A stretch of DNA of 64,000 nt from Paraburkholderia saeva (GTDB lineage: Bacteria; Pseudomonadota; Gammaproteobacteria; Burkholderiales; Burkholderiaceae). Below the pieces are notes generated by a model. The model was not told the origin of the DNA. It did no database searches and worked only from the letters and a program-made list of their open reading frames with translations. The stretch spans positions 744,001 through 808,000 of the forward strand of contig NZ_CAJQZC010000001.1 in assembly GCF_907164555.1 (NCBI RefSeq), read 5' to 3'. The translations under genes and the position numbers were made by a program. Shown here piece after piece: positions 54,586 to 63,966 of the stretch (position 1 is its first letter; each line of letters opens with the position of its first letter).

Positions 54586-55509
54586 ATGACGAAACTGATC
54601 AAACGTGCTTCGGCCGAGGCGCGTGCTTTCCGCAACAAACAGGCTGATTCCGTGGAATCGAAGCAGACAATGTCGCGCGCGAAAAACCGCGCGTCCGGCA
54701 GGAACCGCGACGATGATCTCGACGACGCACCGCTCATCGAGGCGCCGAGGAAGCCGCGTTTCGCGCCGGTCACGTTCTCGGAAGAGGGTGGCGTGCGTTA
54801 CCTGCACTTCGGCACCGAGTGGGTGCAGGGCGCGATGCGCCTGAAAAAGCCGCATCACATCGAACTCGAATACGCACAGCAGATGATGGCCTGGCTGCTG
54901 TTCCTCGAAACGCCGAAGCGCGTCGTCCAGCTGGGCCTCGGCGCTGCGGCGTTGACGAAGTTCGCGCACCGCTTCCTGAAGCGCGCGAAAGTCGAAGCCG
55001 TGGAGCTCAACCCGGCCGTGGTGGTGGCAGCCCGCACGATGTTCGAACTGCCGCATGACGACGCGCGCCTCACCGTGCACGAAACGGACGCCTGGGACTT
55101 CGTCAACGATCGCGCGAATCACGGCACGATCGGTGCGTTGCAGATCGACGTCTATGACGCGACGGCACGCGGCCCGGTGCTCGACAGCGTCGCGTTCTAC
55201 CGCGCGGTGCGTGCGTGCCTGACCGATGCGGGCGTGGTCACGATCAACCTGTTCGGTGACCATCCGAGCTTCGTGCGCAACATGAAGCGCCTGAACGAAG
55301 CGTTCGACGGCCGCGTGTTCGCGTTGCCGGAGGTGCACGACGGCAATCGCGTCGCGATCGCGTTCTCGGGTCCGGCCATCGACGTCCCGTTCGTCACGCT
55401 GCAAAAGCGTGCAAAGCTGATCGAAGACACGCTCGCGCTGCCCGCGCGCAAGTGGCTCAAGGGCTTGCAGGAGTCGACAGGGCAGACGTCCGGCTCTTTC
55501 ACGATCTGA
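54586..55509 (+). CDS. Spermidine-synthase-like protein
   Basis: This protein of about 307 residues has a polyamine aminopropyltransferase-type Rossmann fold. ELEYAQQMMAWLLFLETPKR leads to the cofactor-binding RVVQLGLGAAALTKFAHRFL and KVEAVELNPAVVVAARTMF; ALQIDVYDATARGPVLDS holds an acidic position near the active site. The true SpeE glycine motif and substrate Asp pattern are not fully conserved, so decarboxylated-SAM use is uncertain. The N-terminus is poorly defined: ATG codons at 54586 and 54670 are both possible, the first 60 residues being basic and disordered. Burkholderiaceae carry such paralogues besides SpeE. Confidence 0.75.
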   Translation: MTKLIKRASAEARAFRNKQADSVESKQTMSRAKNRASGRNRDDDLDDAPLIEAPRKPRFAPVTFSEEGGVRYLHFGTEWVQGAMRLKKPHHIELEYAQQMMAWLLFLETPKRVVQLGLGAAALTKFAHRFLKRAKVEAVELNPAVVVAARTMFELPHDDARLTVHETDAWDFVNDRANHGTIGALQIDVYDATARGPVLDSVAFYRAVRACLTDAGVVTINLFGDHPSFVRNMKRLNEAFDGRVFALPEVHDGNRVAIAFSGPAIDVPFVTLQKRAKLIEDTLALPARKWLKGLQESTGQTSGSFTI

Positions 55510-55555
55510 CCGCCTCGCGCCCGCACGGGCGCGCGCTGCAGGCCGCATGACATCA

Positions 55556-55592
55556 AAGGCCGCGAACGGCAGACATGCCGTCGCGGCCTTCG
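55556..55592 (+). terminator. Hairpin after the spermidine-synthase-like gene
   Basis: The arms AAGGCCGCGA and TCGCGGCCTT, with an inner CGGCA/TGCCG stem, lie 47 bp after the stop. The T run after it is weak, so strength is uncertain. Confidence 0.6.
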
Positions 55593-55759
55593 CTATTTCC
55601 GGCGCGCCCTACGCGCTGTCACGCTTGCATCGACGCACGAAAGCGCACTATCGGAGCGCGGCTGCTACAACGTCGAACGCGACGCTCTGTCGCACAGTAC
55701 TCACCCGAACCTGAGCTTTTTTCACTTGACAAGCGTTGCGCGCTTGGGAAGAACCCCGC

Positions 55760-55787
55760 TTGACCGCACGTTCGCGGCTCCTATACT
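55760..55787 (+). promoter_or_regulatory. Probable sigma-70 promoter of the mctP operon
   Basis: TTGACC (55760-55765) and TATACT (55782-55787) are separated by 16 bp and lie about 100 bp before the DUF3311 start codon. The remaining bases from 55510 to 55885 contain no gene. A second TTGACA at 55736-55741 lacks a matching -10. Confidence 0.65.
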
Positions 55788-55885
55788 CTTTCGAAGCTTT
55801 CGGGGTGCCCGTCGGCTATCCGCCCGCGGGGGCCGGTATCCGTCGACACGGGCGGACTATTCAATATAAGTAAAGAGGAGACGTC

Positions 55886-56128
55886 ATGGCTCACGACGCC
55901 GACGCCAACAAGTCCAGCAAAGGCTGGTTGTGGCTGTTGCTACTTCCCTGGATCGCGATGATCTGGGTACCGTCCTACAACAAGATCGAACCGCAGCTGT
56001 TCGACTTCCCGTTCTTCTACTGGTACCAGTTGCTGTGGGTGCTGATCAGCGCCGTCATCACCGCACTCGTGTACTTCAAGACCAAAAAGCGCCCGACGGG
56101 CAACGGTCCGCAAGGAGGCGCGCGATGA
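55886..56128 (+). CDS. DUF3311 small membrane protein, MctP partner
   Basis: This 80-residue protein has two hydrophobic segments, WLWLLLLPWIAMIWVPSYNK and YQLLWVLISAVITALVYF, and the family-typical WVPSYN..EP..FDFPFFYWYQL. DUF3311 proteins are encoded just before sodium:solute symporters of the monocarboxylate (MctP) type and probably assist them. Its stop codon overlaps the symporter ATG (ATGA). AAAGAGGAGA lies about 7 bp before the ATG. Confidence 0.92.
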   Translation: MAHDADANKSSKGWLWLLLLPWIAMIWVPSYNKIEPQLFDFPFFYWYQLLWVLISAVITALVYFKTKKRPTGNGPQGGAR

Positions 56129-57675
56129 ACGCCACCGCAACCTTTGTCTTCGTCCTGTTCTTTATCGGCGTCACGATTCTCGGTTTCGTCGCGGCCCACT
56201 GGCGGCGCGGCGACCTCGCTCATCTCGAAGAGTGGGGCCTTGGCGGCCGCCGCTTCGGCACGATCGTCACGTGGTTCCTGCTGGGTGGCGACCTGTACAC
56301 GGCCTACACGTTCGTGGCCGTGCCCGCGCTTGTGTTCGGTGCAGGCGCAACCGGCTTCTTCGCGCTGCCTTACACCATCCTGATCTATCCGTTCGCGTTC
56401 GTCGTGTTCCCGAAGCTGTGGAGCATCGCGAAGCGCCATGGCTACGTGACCTCCGCCGACTTCGTCAGCGCCCGTTACGGCAGCCGCATGCTCGCGCTGG
56501 CAATCGCCGTGACAGGCATCGTCGCGACGATGCCGTACATCGCGCTGCAACTGGTCGGTATCGAAGTGGTGATCGGCGCGCTCGGGTTCGACACGACGGG
56601 CTTTATCGGCGACCTGCCGCTCATCATCGCGTTCGCGATTCTCGCGGCGTACACGTACACCTCGGGTCTGCGTGCACCGGCGATGATCGCGGTCGTCAAG
56701 GATGTGCTGATCTACATCACGATCGCCGCCGCGATCATCGTGATCCCGCCGCAACTCGGTGGCTTCGGACATATTTTCTCGGTCGTGCCGCCTGCCAAGC
56801 TGCTTCTGAAGGCGCCGGATGCGGCCAGCCTGAACGGCTACAGCGCCTACGCGACGCTCGCGGTCGGCTCGGCGCTTGCGCTCTTCCTGTATCCGCACTC
56901 GATCACGGCCGTGCTGTCGTCGAAGTCGGGTAACACGATTCGCCGCAATATGGCGATGCTGCCGGCGTATTCGCTGGTGCTGGGTCTGCTCGCGCTGCTC
57001 GGCTTCATGGCGCTCGCGGCCGGCGTGAAGGACATGCCGGAATTCGCGCCTTACTTCAAGGCGTTCGGTCCGAACTTCGCCGTGCCGGCGCTGTTCCTGC
57101 ACTTCTTCCCGTCGTGGTTTGTCGGCGTCGCGTTTGCGGCGATCGGCATCGGCGCGCTGGTGCCGGCGGCGATCATGTCGATCGCGGCTGCGAACCTGTA
57201 CACGCGCAACATCCACAAGGAGTTCGTGAACCGCAACATGTCGCACGAGCAGGAAACGAACATCGCCAAGCTCGTGTCGCTGATCGTCAAGGTCGGCGCG
57301 GTGGCGTTCATTCTTGGCTTGCCGCTGACGTACGCGATCCAGTTGCAGTTGCTGGGCGGGATCTGGATCATCCAGACGCTGCCGGCAATCGTGCTCGGCC
57401 TCTATACGCGCGTGCTCGACTACCGCGGCCTGCTGGTCGGCTGGGCAGTCGGCATCGCAACCGGCACGTGGATGGCGATTTCGCTGAAGCTGGCGGGTTC
57501 GATCTTCACGATTCACCTGTTTGGCCTCGCGATTCCGGGCTACGCGGCAGTGTGGTCGCTGATCGTGAACCTGGTGGTGTCGGTGGTCGTGAGCATCCTG
57601 GTGCGCGCGCTCGGCATGGCCAAAGCTGAAGACCGCACGCGTCCGGAAGACTATCTGGACGTCGTCGAAAGCTGA
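56125..57675 (+). CDS. mctP: Monocarboxylate sodium:solute symporter (MctP-like)
   Basis: This 516-residue inner-membrane symporter of the SSS family has about 13 helices. The N-terminal EEWGLGGRRFGTIVTWFLLG GDL region matches MctP with a helix-1-2 signature, and RHGYVTSADFVSARYGSRML is typical of the loop after helix 3. IGALVPAAIMSIAAANLYTRNIH is the SSS motif region. AAGGAGG lies 6 bp before the ATG at 56125, favouring it over a long upstream frame. In rhizobia MctP transports lactate, pyruvate and other monocarboxylates, and some amino acids. No mctSR sensor pair is adjacent. Confidence 0.92.
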   Translation: MNATATFVFVLFFIGVTILGFVAAHWRRGDLAHLEEWGLGGRRFGTIVTWFLLGGDLYTAYTFVAVPALVFGAGATGFFALPYTILIYPFAFVVFPKLWSIAKRHGYVTSADFVSARYGSRMLALAIAVTGIVATMPYIALQLVGIEVVIGALGFDTTGFIGDLPLIIAFAILAAYTYTSGLRAPAMIAVVKDVLIYITIAAAIIVIPPQLGGFGHIFSVVPPAKLLLKAPDAASLNGYSAYATLAVGSALALFLYPHSITAVLSSKSGNTIRRNMAMLPAYSLVLGLLALLGFMALAAGVKDMPEFAPYFKAFGPNFAVPALFLHFFPSWFVGVAFAAIGIGALVPAAIMSIAAANLYTRNIHKEFVNRNMSHEQETNIAKLVSLIVKVGAVAFILGLPLTYAIQLQLLGGIWIIQTLPAIVLGLYTRVLDYRGLLVGWAVGIATGTWMAISLKLAGSIFTIHLFGLAIPGYAAVWSLIVNLVVSVVVSILVRALGMAKAEDRTRPEDYLDVVES

Positions 57676-57727
57676 TCGAAAGACATCCGGCGGCGCACGG
57701 CGCGCTTCCGGAAAGCCGGCTGAACCC

Positions 57728-57759
57728 GAAACGCCCGCAACGAAAGTTGCGGGCGTTTC
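57728..57759 (+). terminator. Intrinsic terminator of the mctP operon
   Basis: The 14-bp perfect arms GAAACGCCCGCAAC and GTTGCGGGCGTTTC flank a GAAA tetraloop, 53 bp after mctP. The T run is short, being partly in the stem. Confidence 0.8.
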
Positions 57760-57835
57760 TGCTTCCGGTGCGGGATACTGGACGTTCGACGCGCACGTCC
57801 TTCGACGTCTTCACCTGAAACCCGCTTCGATACGC

Positions 57836-58969
57836 ATGGCCACTGCCGATTCCGACCGCCTTCAAACCCGTCGCGCCCGCCCCGGTCGCGCCCGGCGCCT
57901 CCTGCGCACGATCGTCTCCCCGTACTACCGGTACCGTCACGCGAAGCTCTTCCACAGCCTGCGCGTCGGGCTGGCGATGCTGGTGTCGATACTCGCGACG
58001 ACCGGCGTCGACGTGCCGCACGGCATCTGGGCATCGGTGACGCTGCTGGTGGTGATCGGCGGCCTCCAACATCACGGCAACATCCGCAAGAAAGCCGCCG
58101 AGCGGGCAGCGGGCACGCTGCTTGGTGCGTCGATCGGGCTTCTGATGATCCTGCAGCGCAACCTGATCGGCTCGTTGCCGCTCACCTATGTGTTGATGTC
58201 GGTGGCGGCGGCGATCTGCGCGTGGTTCGCGATCGGAAAGCCGGGCTACGTCGCGCTGCTGACGGCGATCACGATGTGCATCGTCGCGGGTCACGGCGAG
58301 AACCTGATGGACGTGGGTCTCTGGCGCACACTGAACGTGCTGATTGGCATCGTGATCGCGCTCGCGTTTTCCTTCGCACTGCCGCTGCACGCGACGTACT
58401 CGTGGCGCTACCTGCTGGCCGACAACCTGCGTACCTGCGCGCGCCTCTATGCGCGTCTGGTGCGTGGCGACACGCCACCATCCACCGACGAGACCCTGAA
58501 GACGTTCCTCGCGCTCAACGTGCGGCTCGTGCAGTTGCGGGCGCTAATTCCCTCGGTGGCGAAGGAGATCGACGTGCCGGAAGCGCGGCTCGAGGACATC
58601 CAGCGCCTGCACCGCGCGCTGCTGAGTGCACTGGAGCTGATGTCGACGGGCACGATCGCGCATCTCGATGCCGCAAGCCGTGCAGCCTTCGCGCGTGAAT
58701 GTGGCATCGAGGTGAACGCCGTGTGCACCGCGCTGCTCGGCATGGCGCGCGCATTGCGCTTCGCCGGGGCGACGCGTTTTCATATTCCCGGCGCGTCGGC
58801 GACTGCGATAGCGCCGGACCCCGGGCTGCTCACCAACCTGCCCGTGGACCTGCACGGCCCATACTGGCTTGGTCTGCGGCTGGCGGAGCAGGTCGACAGC
58901 CTGCGGGCGTTGCTGCTGGAAACTGAGACGAACTGGAATATCGAACAGCGCACGCGGGTCGCCGCGTGA
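57836..58969 (+). CDS. FUSC-family inner-membrane protein
   Basis: This 377-residue protein has a basic N-terminus (TRRARPGRARRLLR), then six hydrophobic helices at about residues 42-175. The family motif is VDVPHGIWASVTLLVVIGGL...NIRKKAAERAAGTLLGA. A C-terminal cytoplasmic helical domain follows. FUSC/YccS/AaeB-type proteins include aryl-polyene, fusaric acid and p-hydroxybenzoate exporters; many others lack a partner and have unknown substrates. There is no adjacent membrane-fusion protein or outer-membrane factor, so this is the short, single-component form. Confidence 0.85.
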   Translation: MATADSDRLQTRRARPGRARRLLRTIVSPYYRYRHAKLFHSLRVGLAMLVSILATTGVDVPHGIWASVTLLVVIGGLQHHGNIRKKAAERAAGTLLGASIGLLMILQRNLIGSLPLTYVLMSVAAAICAWFAIGKPGYVALLTAITMCIVAGHGENLMDVGLWRTLNVLIGIVIALAFSFALPLHATYSWRYLLADNLRTCARLYARLVRGDTPPSTDETLKTFLALNVRLVQLRALIPSVAKEIDVPEARLEDIQRLHRALLSALELMSTGTIAHLDAASRAAFARECGIEVNAVCTALLGMARALRFAGATRFHIPGASATAIAPDPGLLTNLPVDLHGPYWLGLRLAEQVDSLRALLLETETNWNIEQRTRVAA

Positions 58970-59014
58970 GCGGCGGTCGCACGCGTGCTGCATGAGGATG
59001 CCGGTTGCGAAGGC

Positions 59015-59437
59015 TTAACCGCCTTCGTGCGGAACGGTCACCATCCAGGGAATGCCGAACCTGTCGACGACCATGCCGAAGCCCTTCGACCAGAACGTCG
59101 CCTGCCACGGCATCATCACGGTGCCGCCATCGGCCAGTGCGTTGAAGTACTTCTCGGCGGAGGGGACGTCGTCGGCAGTGAGCGACAGGCTGAAGCCGGC
59201 CGGCCGCGGCGATGCGCTGTTGCACTCGCCATCGGACGCCATCAGTTCGGTCGAGCCGATCCTGAATGACGTGTGCATGATCTTTTCTTCGTTGCCCGGC
59301 GGCATGGTTTGTCCTTCGGACGGCGGCGCATCCTTGAAGCGCATCTGGAACAGCACTTCGGCACCGAGCTTCTCGCCGTAAAACTTCATCGCCTCTTCAC
59401 AGCGACCGTTGTAGAACACATAAGGCTGAACTTGCAT
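59015..59437 (-). CDS. PhnB-like VOC-family protein
   Basis: This 140-residue protein is of the VOC/3-demethylubiquinone-type (PhnB/YciL) group. It begins VQPYVFYNGRCEEAMKFYGE, typical of this subgroup; GEKIMHTSFRIG-like EKIMHTSFRIGSTELMASDG and FGMVVDRFGIPWMV follow in the expected order. Unlike most VOC enzymes, this subgroup shows poor metal-ligand conservation and its function is generally unknown. GGGAGACG lies about 5 bp before the ATG; a longer frame upstream has no site. Confidence 0.9.
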   Translation of the reverse strand: MQVQPYVFYNGRCEEAMKFYGEKLGAEVLFQMRFKDAPPSEGQTMPPGNEEKIMHTSFRIGSTELMASDGECNSASPRPAGFSLSLTADDVPSAEKYFNALADGGTVMMPWQATFWSKGFGMVVDRFGIPWMVTVPHEGG

Positions 59438-59721
59438 CGTCGTCTCCCTGGGTGTGTCGCGGGGTATCCGCGCAGACAGTGCTACCGGCCGTCCCGTTGT
59501 GCGGGCATGCGCCGGCAAGCGACCGTTCAGACGATTGTAGACGCCGTCTCGCGCGCGTTTGTGACAGTGTGTGAGGAGGTGTGAAAAGCGCAGAGGAGCG
59601 TGTGAGACGCTGAGGGCGTGCGCGCGACCGCAAGCGGGTCACGCGCAGGTAAAACGCAGGCAGGGAGGCCGTCTGTCGGGTACGCGTTATGCGATATTTC
59701 CGGCGCGACCCGACGTGGACC

Positions 59722-60675
59722 CTAGCGCAGACTTTCGATGAGTTTTTCGAGCTTGACCGCGTCGGCGGCGAACGTGCGGATGCCTTCCGAGAGCTTTTCC
59801 GTCGCCATCGCTTCTTCGTTCAGCAGGAAGCGGAACGAGGGCTCGTCGACCGGCACGCGCGCGATGTTCTCGCTCTTGCCCGTATCCGCCGACAGCTTGC
59901 GCTCGACCTTGTCCGTGCTGTCCTGCAGCTTTTGCAGCAGATCCGGGCTGATCGTCAGCAGATCGCAGCCGGCCAGTTCGGTGATCTGCGAGGTTGTGCG
60001 GAAACTCGCGCCCATCACTTCGGTCGGGTAGCCGAATTTCTTGTAGTACGCGTAAATGCGGCGCACCGACTGCACGCCCGGGTCGTTCGCGCCGCCGTCG
60101 CGCGCTTCGTCCCAGTTGCTGCCGGCGTTCTTCTTGTACCAGTCGTAGATCCGGCCGACGAACGGCGAGATCAGCTGCGCGCCCGCCTCAGCGCAAGCGG
60201 CCGCCTGCGCCAGCGAGAACAGCAGCGTCATGTTGCATTTGATGCCGTCTTTCTGCAGCACTTCGGCTGCGCGGATGCCTTCCCACGTCGACGCGAGCTT
60301 GATCAGCACGCGCTCGCGGCCGATGCCGGCGGCCTTGTAGAAGCCGATCAGTTCGTGGGCCTTGTCGATCGATGCTTTCGTGTCGAACGACAGGCGTGCA
60401 TCGACTTCAGTCGAGACGCGGCCCGGGATGATCTTGAGAATTTCGGTGCCGAAGGCGATCAGCAGCTGGTCGATGATGGCGCCGACCGGCTTCGATGCGT
60501 GATCGCGGACGGTTTTTTCGAGGAGCGGCCGGTAGTCGTCCTTCTGCACGGCCTTGAGGATCAGCGACGGATTGGTCGTCGCGTCCTGCGGCTTGTACTG
60601 CGCGAGTTGCTGGAAGTCGCCCGTATCTGCGACGACGGTGGTGTACTGCTTGAGCTGATCGAGTGCGGTTGTCAT
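59722..60675 (-). CDS. tal: Transaldolase
   Basis: This 317-residue enzyme of the pentose phosphate pathway moves a dihydroxyacetone unit from sedoheptulose 7-phosphate to glyceraldehyde 3-phosphate. The Schiff-base Lys126 is in [16 protein letters not shown]. The family signatures [12 protein letters not shown] and [14 protein letters not shown] are complete, as is [12 protein letters not shown] with the Thr and Phe around the active site. Length and pattern fit the TalB (class I) type of E. coli. The start [10 protein letters not shown] is preferred to a longer frame. It stands alone. Confidence 0.96.
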   Translation of the reverse strand: MTTALDQLKQYTTVVADTGDFQQLAQYKPQDATTNPSLILKAVQKDDYRPLLEKTVRDHASKPVGAIIDQLLIAFGTEILKIIPGRVSTEVDARLSFDTKASIDKAHELIGFYKAAGIGRERVLIKLASTWEGIRAAEVLQKDGIKCNMTLLFSLAQAAACAEAGAQLISPFVGRIYDWYKKNAGSNWDEARDGGANDPGVQSVRRIYAYYKKFGYPTEVMGASFRTTSQITELAGCDLLTISPDLLQKLQDSTDKVERKLSADTGKSENIARVPVDEPSFRFLLNEEAMATEKLSEGIRTFAADAVKLEKLIESLR

Positions 60676-60869
60676 GTCGAGCCTTCTGGGCGCGCACGCG
60701 CCGTGGTCCAGGGAAAGATGGGACTGCCGCCATGCCGCTGCGGCAGCGGTCATCATGCGGCGTTCATGCGATGGAACCATGAAGCTTACCGCGAAGCGCC
60801 GCCCAATAACGCTATTCTATGGCGGATCGGGTGATAGGGTTTTTACAGGGTACAGCCGGTGCGGCGCGG

Positions 60870-62090
60870 CTACGCCCGTCGCGCATTCAGAACGAGTTGC
60901 GTGAGGACGCCCGCGACCAGACCCCAGAAAGCGGAGCCGATCGACAGCAGCGTCAGTCCCGAGGCGGTCACCATGAACGTGACGAGCGCGGCTTCCCGCT
61001 GCTTCACGTCCTGCATTGCGTTGGCAAGGCCGCTCATGATCGAGCCGAACAGCGCGAGCGCCGCCACCGACACAATCAGCGCATTTGGCAGTGCAGCAAA
61101 AAGTGCCGCGATCGTCGCGCCGAAAACGCCGGCGATCAGGTAGAACGTGCCAGCCCAGACAGCCGCGGTATAGCGCTTCGCGGGATCTTCGTGTGCTTCT
61201 GGACCCGTGCAGATCGCCGCCGTGATCGCCGCAAGATTGATGCCGTGCGAGCCGAACGGCGCGAGGATCAGGGAAGCGATGCCCGTCGTGGCGATGAGCG
61301 GCGCGGAAGGCGTCGTGTAGCCGTCTGCGCGCAGCACGGCGATGCCTGGCACGTTCTGCGACGCCATCGCCACCACGAAGAGCGGAATGCCGATACTGAC
61401 GATCGCGGAAACCGAAAACGCCGGCATCGTGAGTACCGGGTGCGCCAGCGCGATATGAAACTGGCTGAAGTTGAGGAGGCCAAGCGCGCCGGCGACCGCG
61501 GTGCCGACGATCAACGTCGTCACAATCGCGTAGCGCGGCGCGACGCGCTTGATGAAGAGGTACGTGAAGAACATCACGAGCACGAGCGCGGTCTGGAACT
61601 GCGCCGCGCGGAAAATCGCGATGCCGATCTCAAAGAGAATGCCCGCCAGCAGCGCCGACGCGATACCCGCCGGAATCTTCTTCATCAGCGTGTCGAACCA
61701 GCCGGTCAAACCGACTACCGTCAACAGCAACGCGCAGACGATGAACGCGCCAATTGCCTCCGGATAGGCGACGTGCGGCAGCGACGTCACGAGCAGCGCG
61801 GCGCCCGGCGTCGACCACGCGATGACAACCGGCGCCCGGAATTTCAGCGACAACCCGATCGTGGTGAGCGCCATGCCGATCGACAGCGCCCAGATCCACG
61901 ATGAAATCTGCGCATCGGTGAGATGCGCGGCCTGGCCGGCCTGGAACATCAGGACGAGCGAACTCGTGTAGCCCGTCATCATCGCGACGAAACCGGCGAC
62001 GACCGCCGACACCGAGGTATCGGCAAACGGCCGCAGCTTCGCGGGACGTGCGGCGGCAGGGGAGAGTTCGGGCGTGGAAGACTGCGTCAT
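60870..62090 (-). CDS. benE: Benzoate/H+ symporter BenE family
   Basis: This 406-residue inner-membrane protein has 11-12 helices. The N-terminal SAVVAGFVAMMTGYTSSLVL and WSTPGAALLVTS are family signatures, and ICTGPEAHEDPAKRYTAAVW is the conserved BenE/YdcO loop. Experimentally studied members take up benzoate with protons, but YdcO-like paralogues are broadly distributed without benzoate genes. No benABCD cluster is present here, so benzoate is only a suggestion. It is monocistronic or first in a small run with tal downstream 194 bp. Confidence 0.85.
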   Translation of the reverse strand: MTQSSTPELSPAAARPAKLRPFADTSVSAVVAGFVAMMTGYTSSLVLMFQAGQAAHLTDAQISSWIWALSIGMALTTIGLSLKFRAPVVIAWSTPGAALLVTSLPHVAYPEAIGAFIVCALLLTVVGLTGWFDTLMKKIPAGIASALLAGILFEIGIAIFRAAQFQTALVLVMFFTYLFIKRVAPRYAIVTTLIVGTAVAGALGLLNFSQFHIALAHPVLTMPAFSVSAIVSIGIPLFVVAMASQNVPGIAVLRADGYTTPSAPLIATTGIASLILAPFGSHGINLAAITAAICTGPEAHEDPAKRYTAAVWAGTFYLIAGVFGATIAALFAALPNALIVSVAALALFGSIMSGLANAMQDVKQREAALVTFMVTASGLTLLSIGSAFWGLVAGVLTQLVLNARRA

Positions 62091-62127
62091 GCGGATTCTT
62101 TCTTTCGTGAGAAGGATGAACGAGGCG

Positions 62128-63303
62128 TTATTTGCTGAGCACGCGCATTGCGGATTCGAGGCCGGCGAGCGTCAGCGGATACATGCGCTGGCCGAGCACC
62201 TCGCGGATGATCGAAACCGACTGGCGGTATTCCCACAGACCTTCCGGTTCGGGATTGAGCCACGCGTGATGCGGGAACTGGTCGGCGAGACGCCGCAGCC
62301 ACACGGCGCCCGGCTCGGTGTTGTTGTACTCGACCGAGCCGCCCGCCTGCACGACTTCGTACGGGCTCATCGTCGCGTCGCCGACGAAGATCAGCTTGTA
62401 GTCGGGCGTGAACCTGTGCAGCACGTCGTACGTCGGTGTGCGTTCGGCGTGACGGCGGCGGTTGTTCTTCCACAGATAGTCGTAGACGCAGTTGTGGAAG
62501 TAGTAGAACTCGAGGTGCTTGAATTCGGCTTTGGTCGCCGAGAACAGCTCTTCCGTGCGCTTGATGTGATCGTCCATCGAGCCGCCGACGTCGAGCAGCA
62601 TCAGTACTTTCACGTTGTTGTGCCGCTCGGGCACCATCTTCAGGTCGAGCCAGCCGGCGTTCGCCGCGGTGCTGCGGATCGTGTCGGGCAGATCGAGTTC
62701 CTCGGCGGCGCCTTCGCGCGCGAAGCGACGCAGGCGGCGCAACGCGATCTTGATGTTGCGCGTGCCGATCTCGACCTGATCGTCGTAATCCTTGTACGCG
62801 CGCGCTTCCCACACTTTCACGGCGCTGCGATTGCCCGATGCCTCGCCGCCGATGCGGATACCTTCGGGGTTATAGCCACCGTGGCCGAACGGTGACGTGC
62901 CGCCCGTGCCGATCCATTTGTTGCCGCCTTCGTGGTGGCCTTTCTGTTCTTCGAAGAGCTCTTTCAGGCGTTCCATCAGCTTGTCGAGGCCGCCCATCGC
63001 CTCGATCTGCGCTTTCTCTTCGGGCGTGAAGTCGCGTTCGAGTTTCTTCTTCAGCCAGTCGAGCGGGATGTCGAACGCGAGCTCCGTCTTGCCCGCGACG
63101 CCGCGGAAATACTCGCCGAATGCCTGGTCGAAGCGGTCGAAATACTGCTCGTCCTTCACAAGCGTGAGGCGCGCGAGATAGTAAAAATCGTCGAGCGACG
63201 GCGCGATGATGTTCGCCTTGAGCGCTTCGAGAAGCGTCAGGTATTCCTTCACCGAAACCGGCAACTTCGCGGTGCGCAACGTATAGAAGAAGTCGATCAG
63301 CAT
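62128..63303 (-). CDS. CoxE-like von Willebrand factor A domain protein
   Basis: This 391-residue cytoplasmic protein has an N-terminal helical region (LIDFFYTLRTAKLPVSVKEY), a middle charged segment, then a VWA domain from about residue 230. The metal-ion-dependent adhesion site is seen as LLDVGGSMDDH: a DxGxS form rather than the usual DxSxS, so the first Ser is replaced by Gly. CoxE-like proteins act with MoxR-type AAA+ ATPases in enzyme maturation. No moxR gene is present in the window, though the gene just to the right may not be the true partner. A 37-bp gap separates it from BenE downstream. Confidence 0.88.
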   Translation of the reverse strand: MLIDFFYTLRTAKLPVSVKEYLTLLEALKANIIAPSLDDFYYLARLTLVKDEQYFDRFDQAFGEYFRGVAGKTELAFDIPLDWLKKKLERDFTPEEKAQIEAMGGLDKLMERLKELFEEQKGHHEGGNKWIGTGGTSPFGHGGYNPEGIRIGGEASGNRSAVKVWEARAYKDYDDQVEIGTRNIKIALRRLRRFAREGAAEELDLPDTIRSTAANAGWLDLKMVPERHNNVKVLMLLDVGGSMDDHIKRTEELFSATKAEFKHLEFYYFHNCVYDYLWKNNRRRHAERTPTYDVLHRFTPDYKLIFVGDATMSPYEVVQAGGSVEYNNTEPGAVWLRRLADQFPHHAWLNPEPEGLWEYRQSVSIIREVLGQRMYPLTLAGLESAMRVLSK

Positions 63304-63378
63304 GCTGTTTCCTCTGCGTGTCCGGGCCCGTGTATTGCCATGTTTGCGAGTGCTGTTGCGCGATTGATGAACGGCGCT

Positions 63379-63966
63379 TCAGCGCGCGAGCTTGTACTTC
63401 AGATGGGCGCGCACGGCGGGCCATTCCGATTCGATGATCGAGAACACGACGGTGTCGCGCAGCACGCCATCCTTGCCGATCTGGTGGTTGCGCAGGATGC
63501 CGTCCTGCTTCGCGCCAAGCCGGGCAATTGCGGTGCGCGACTGATGGTTCATGAAATGCGTGCGGAACTCGACGGCGATCGCATTGAGCGATTCGAACGC
63601 ATGCGTGAGCAGCAGGAGCTTTGCCTCAGTGTTGAGCGGCGTGCGCTGCACGCGTTTCGCGTACCACGTGTGACCGATTTCGAGCCGGCGATTGACGGAA
63701 TCGACGTTGAAAAAACGCGTTGCGCCGACAACATCGCCCGCCGCATCCCGCACCACGAACGGATGCGCACCGAGGTTGTCGCGCATGGCGAGCGCGGCCT
63801 CGATCCATGATCGCACGTGTTCGGGAGCGGGCACCGAGGTGTACCAGAGCTTCCACAGCTCGCCGTCGGCTGCTGCGGCAGCGATGGCCTTTTCGTGGTC
63901 GAGGGTCAGCGGCTCAAGCGTGACATGCTGGCCTTTCAACGTAACGGGCTCGATCCAGCGGCTCAT
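63379..63966 (-). CDS. GNAT-family N-acetyltransferase (RimJ/RimL type)
   Basis: This 195-residue protein begins VTLKGQHVTLEPLTLDHEKA, typical of RimJ/RimL-like GNATs. The acetyl-CoA-binding region is seen in RRLEIGHTWYAKRVQRTPLN, and the AKLLLLTHAFESLNAIAVEFRTHFMNHQSR segment is the usual second half. It would acetylate a protein N-terminus or small molecule; the substrate is unknown. It is upstream of the VWA gene in the same direction, 75 bp apart. The start MSRWIEPVTL is plausible. Only 34 bp of upstream sequence remain in the window. Confidence 0.88.
   Translation of the reverse strand: MSRWIEPVTLKGQHVTLEPLTLDHEKAIAAAAADGELWKLWYTSVPAPEHVRSWIEAALAMRDNLGAHPFVVRDAAGDVVGATRFFNVDSVNRRLEIGHTWYAKRVQRTPLNTEAKLLLLTHAFESLNAIAVEFRTHFMNHQSRTAIARLGAKQDGILRNHQIGKDGVLRDTVVFSIIESEWPAVRAHLKYKLAR

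Noticed and set aside
56017..57516. A roughly 500-codon minus-strand frame opposite mctP
   Set aside because: Composition is dominated by Arg, Asp and His, with no domain, start site or conservation pattern, opposite a clear symporter gene.
61268..61483. Several short minus- and plus-strand frames within benE and other transporters
   Set aside because: They are alternate frames of genes with intact family motifs and have no ribosome-binding sites.
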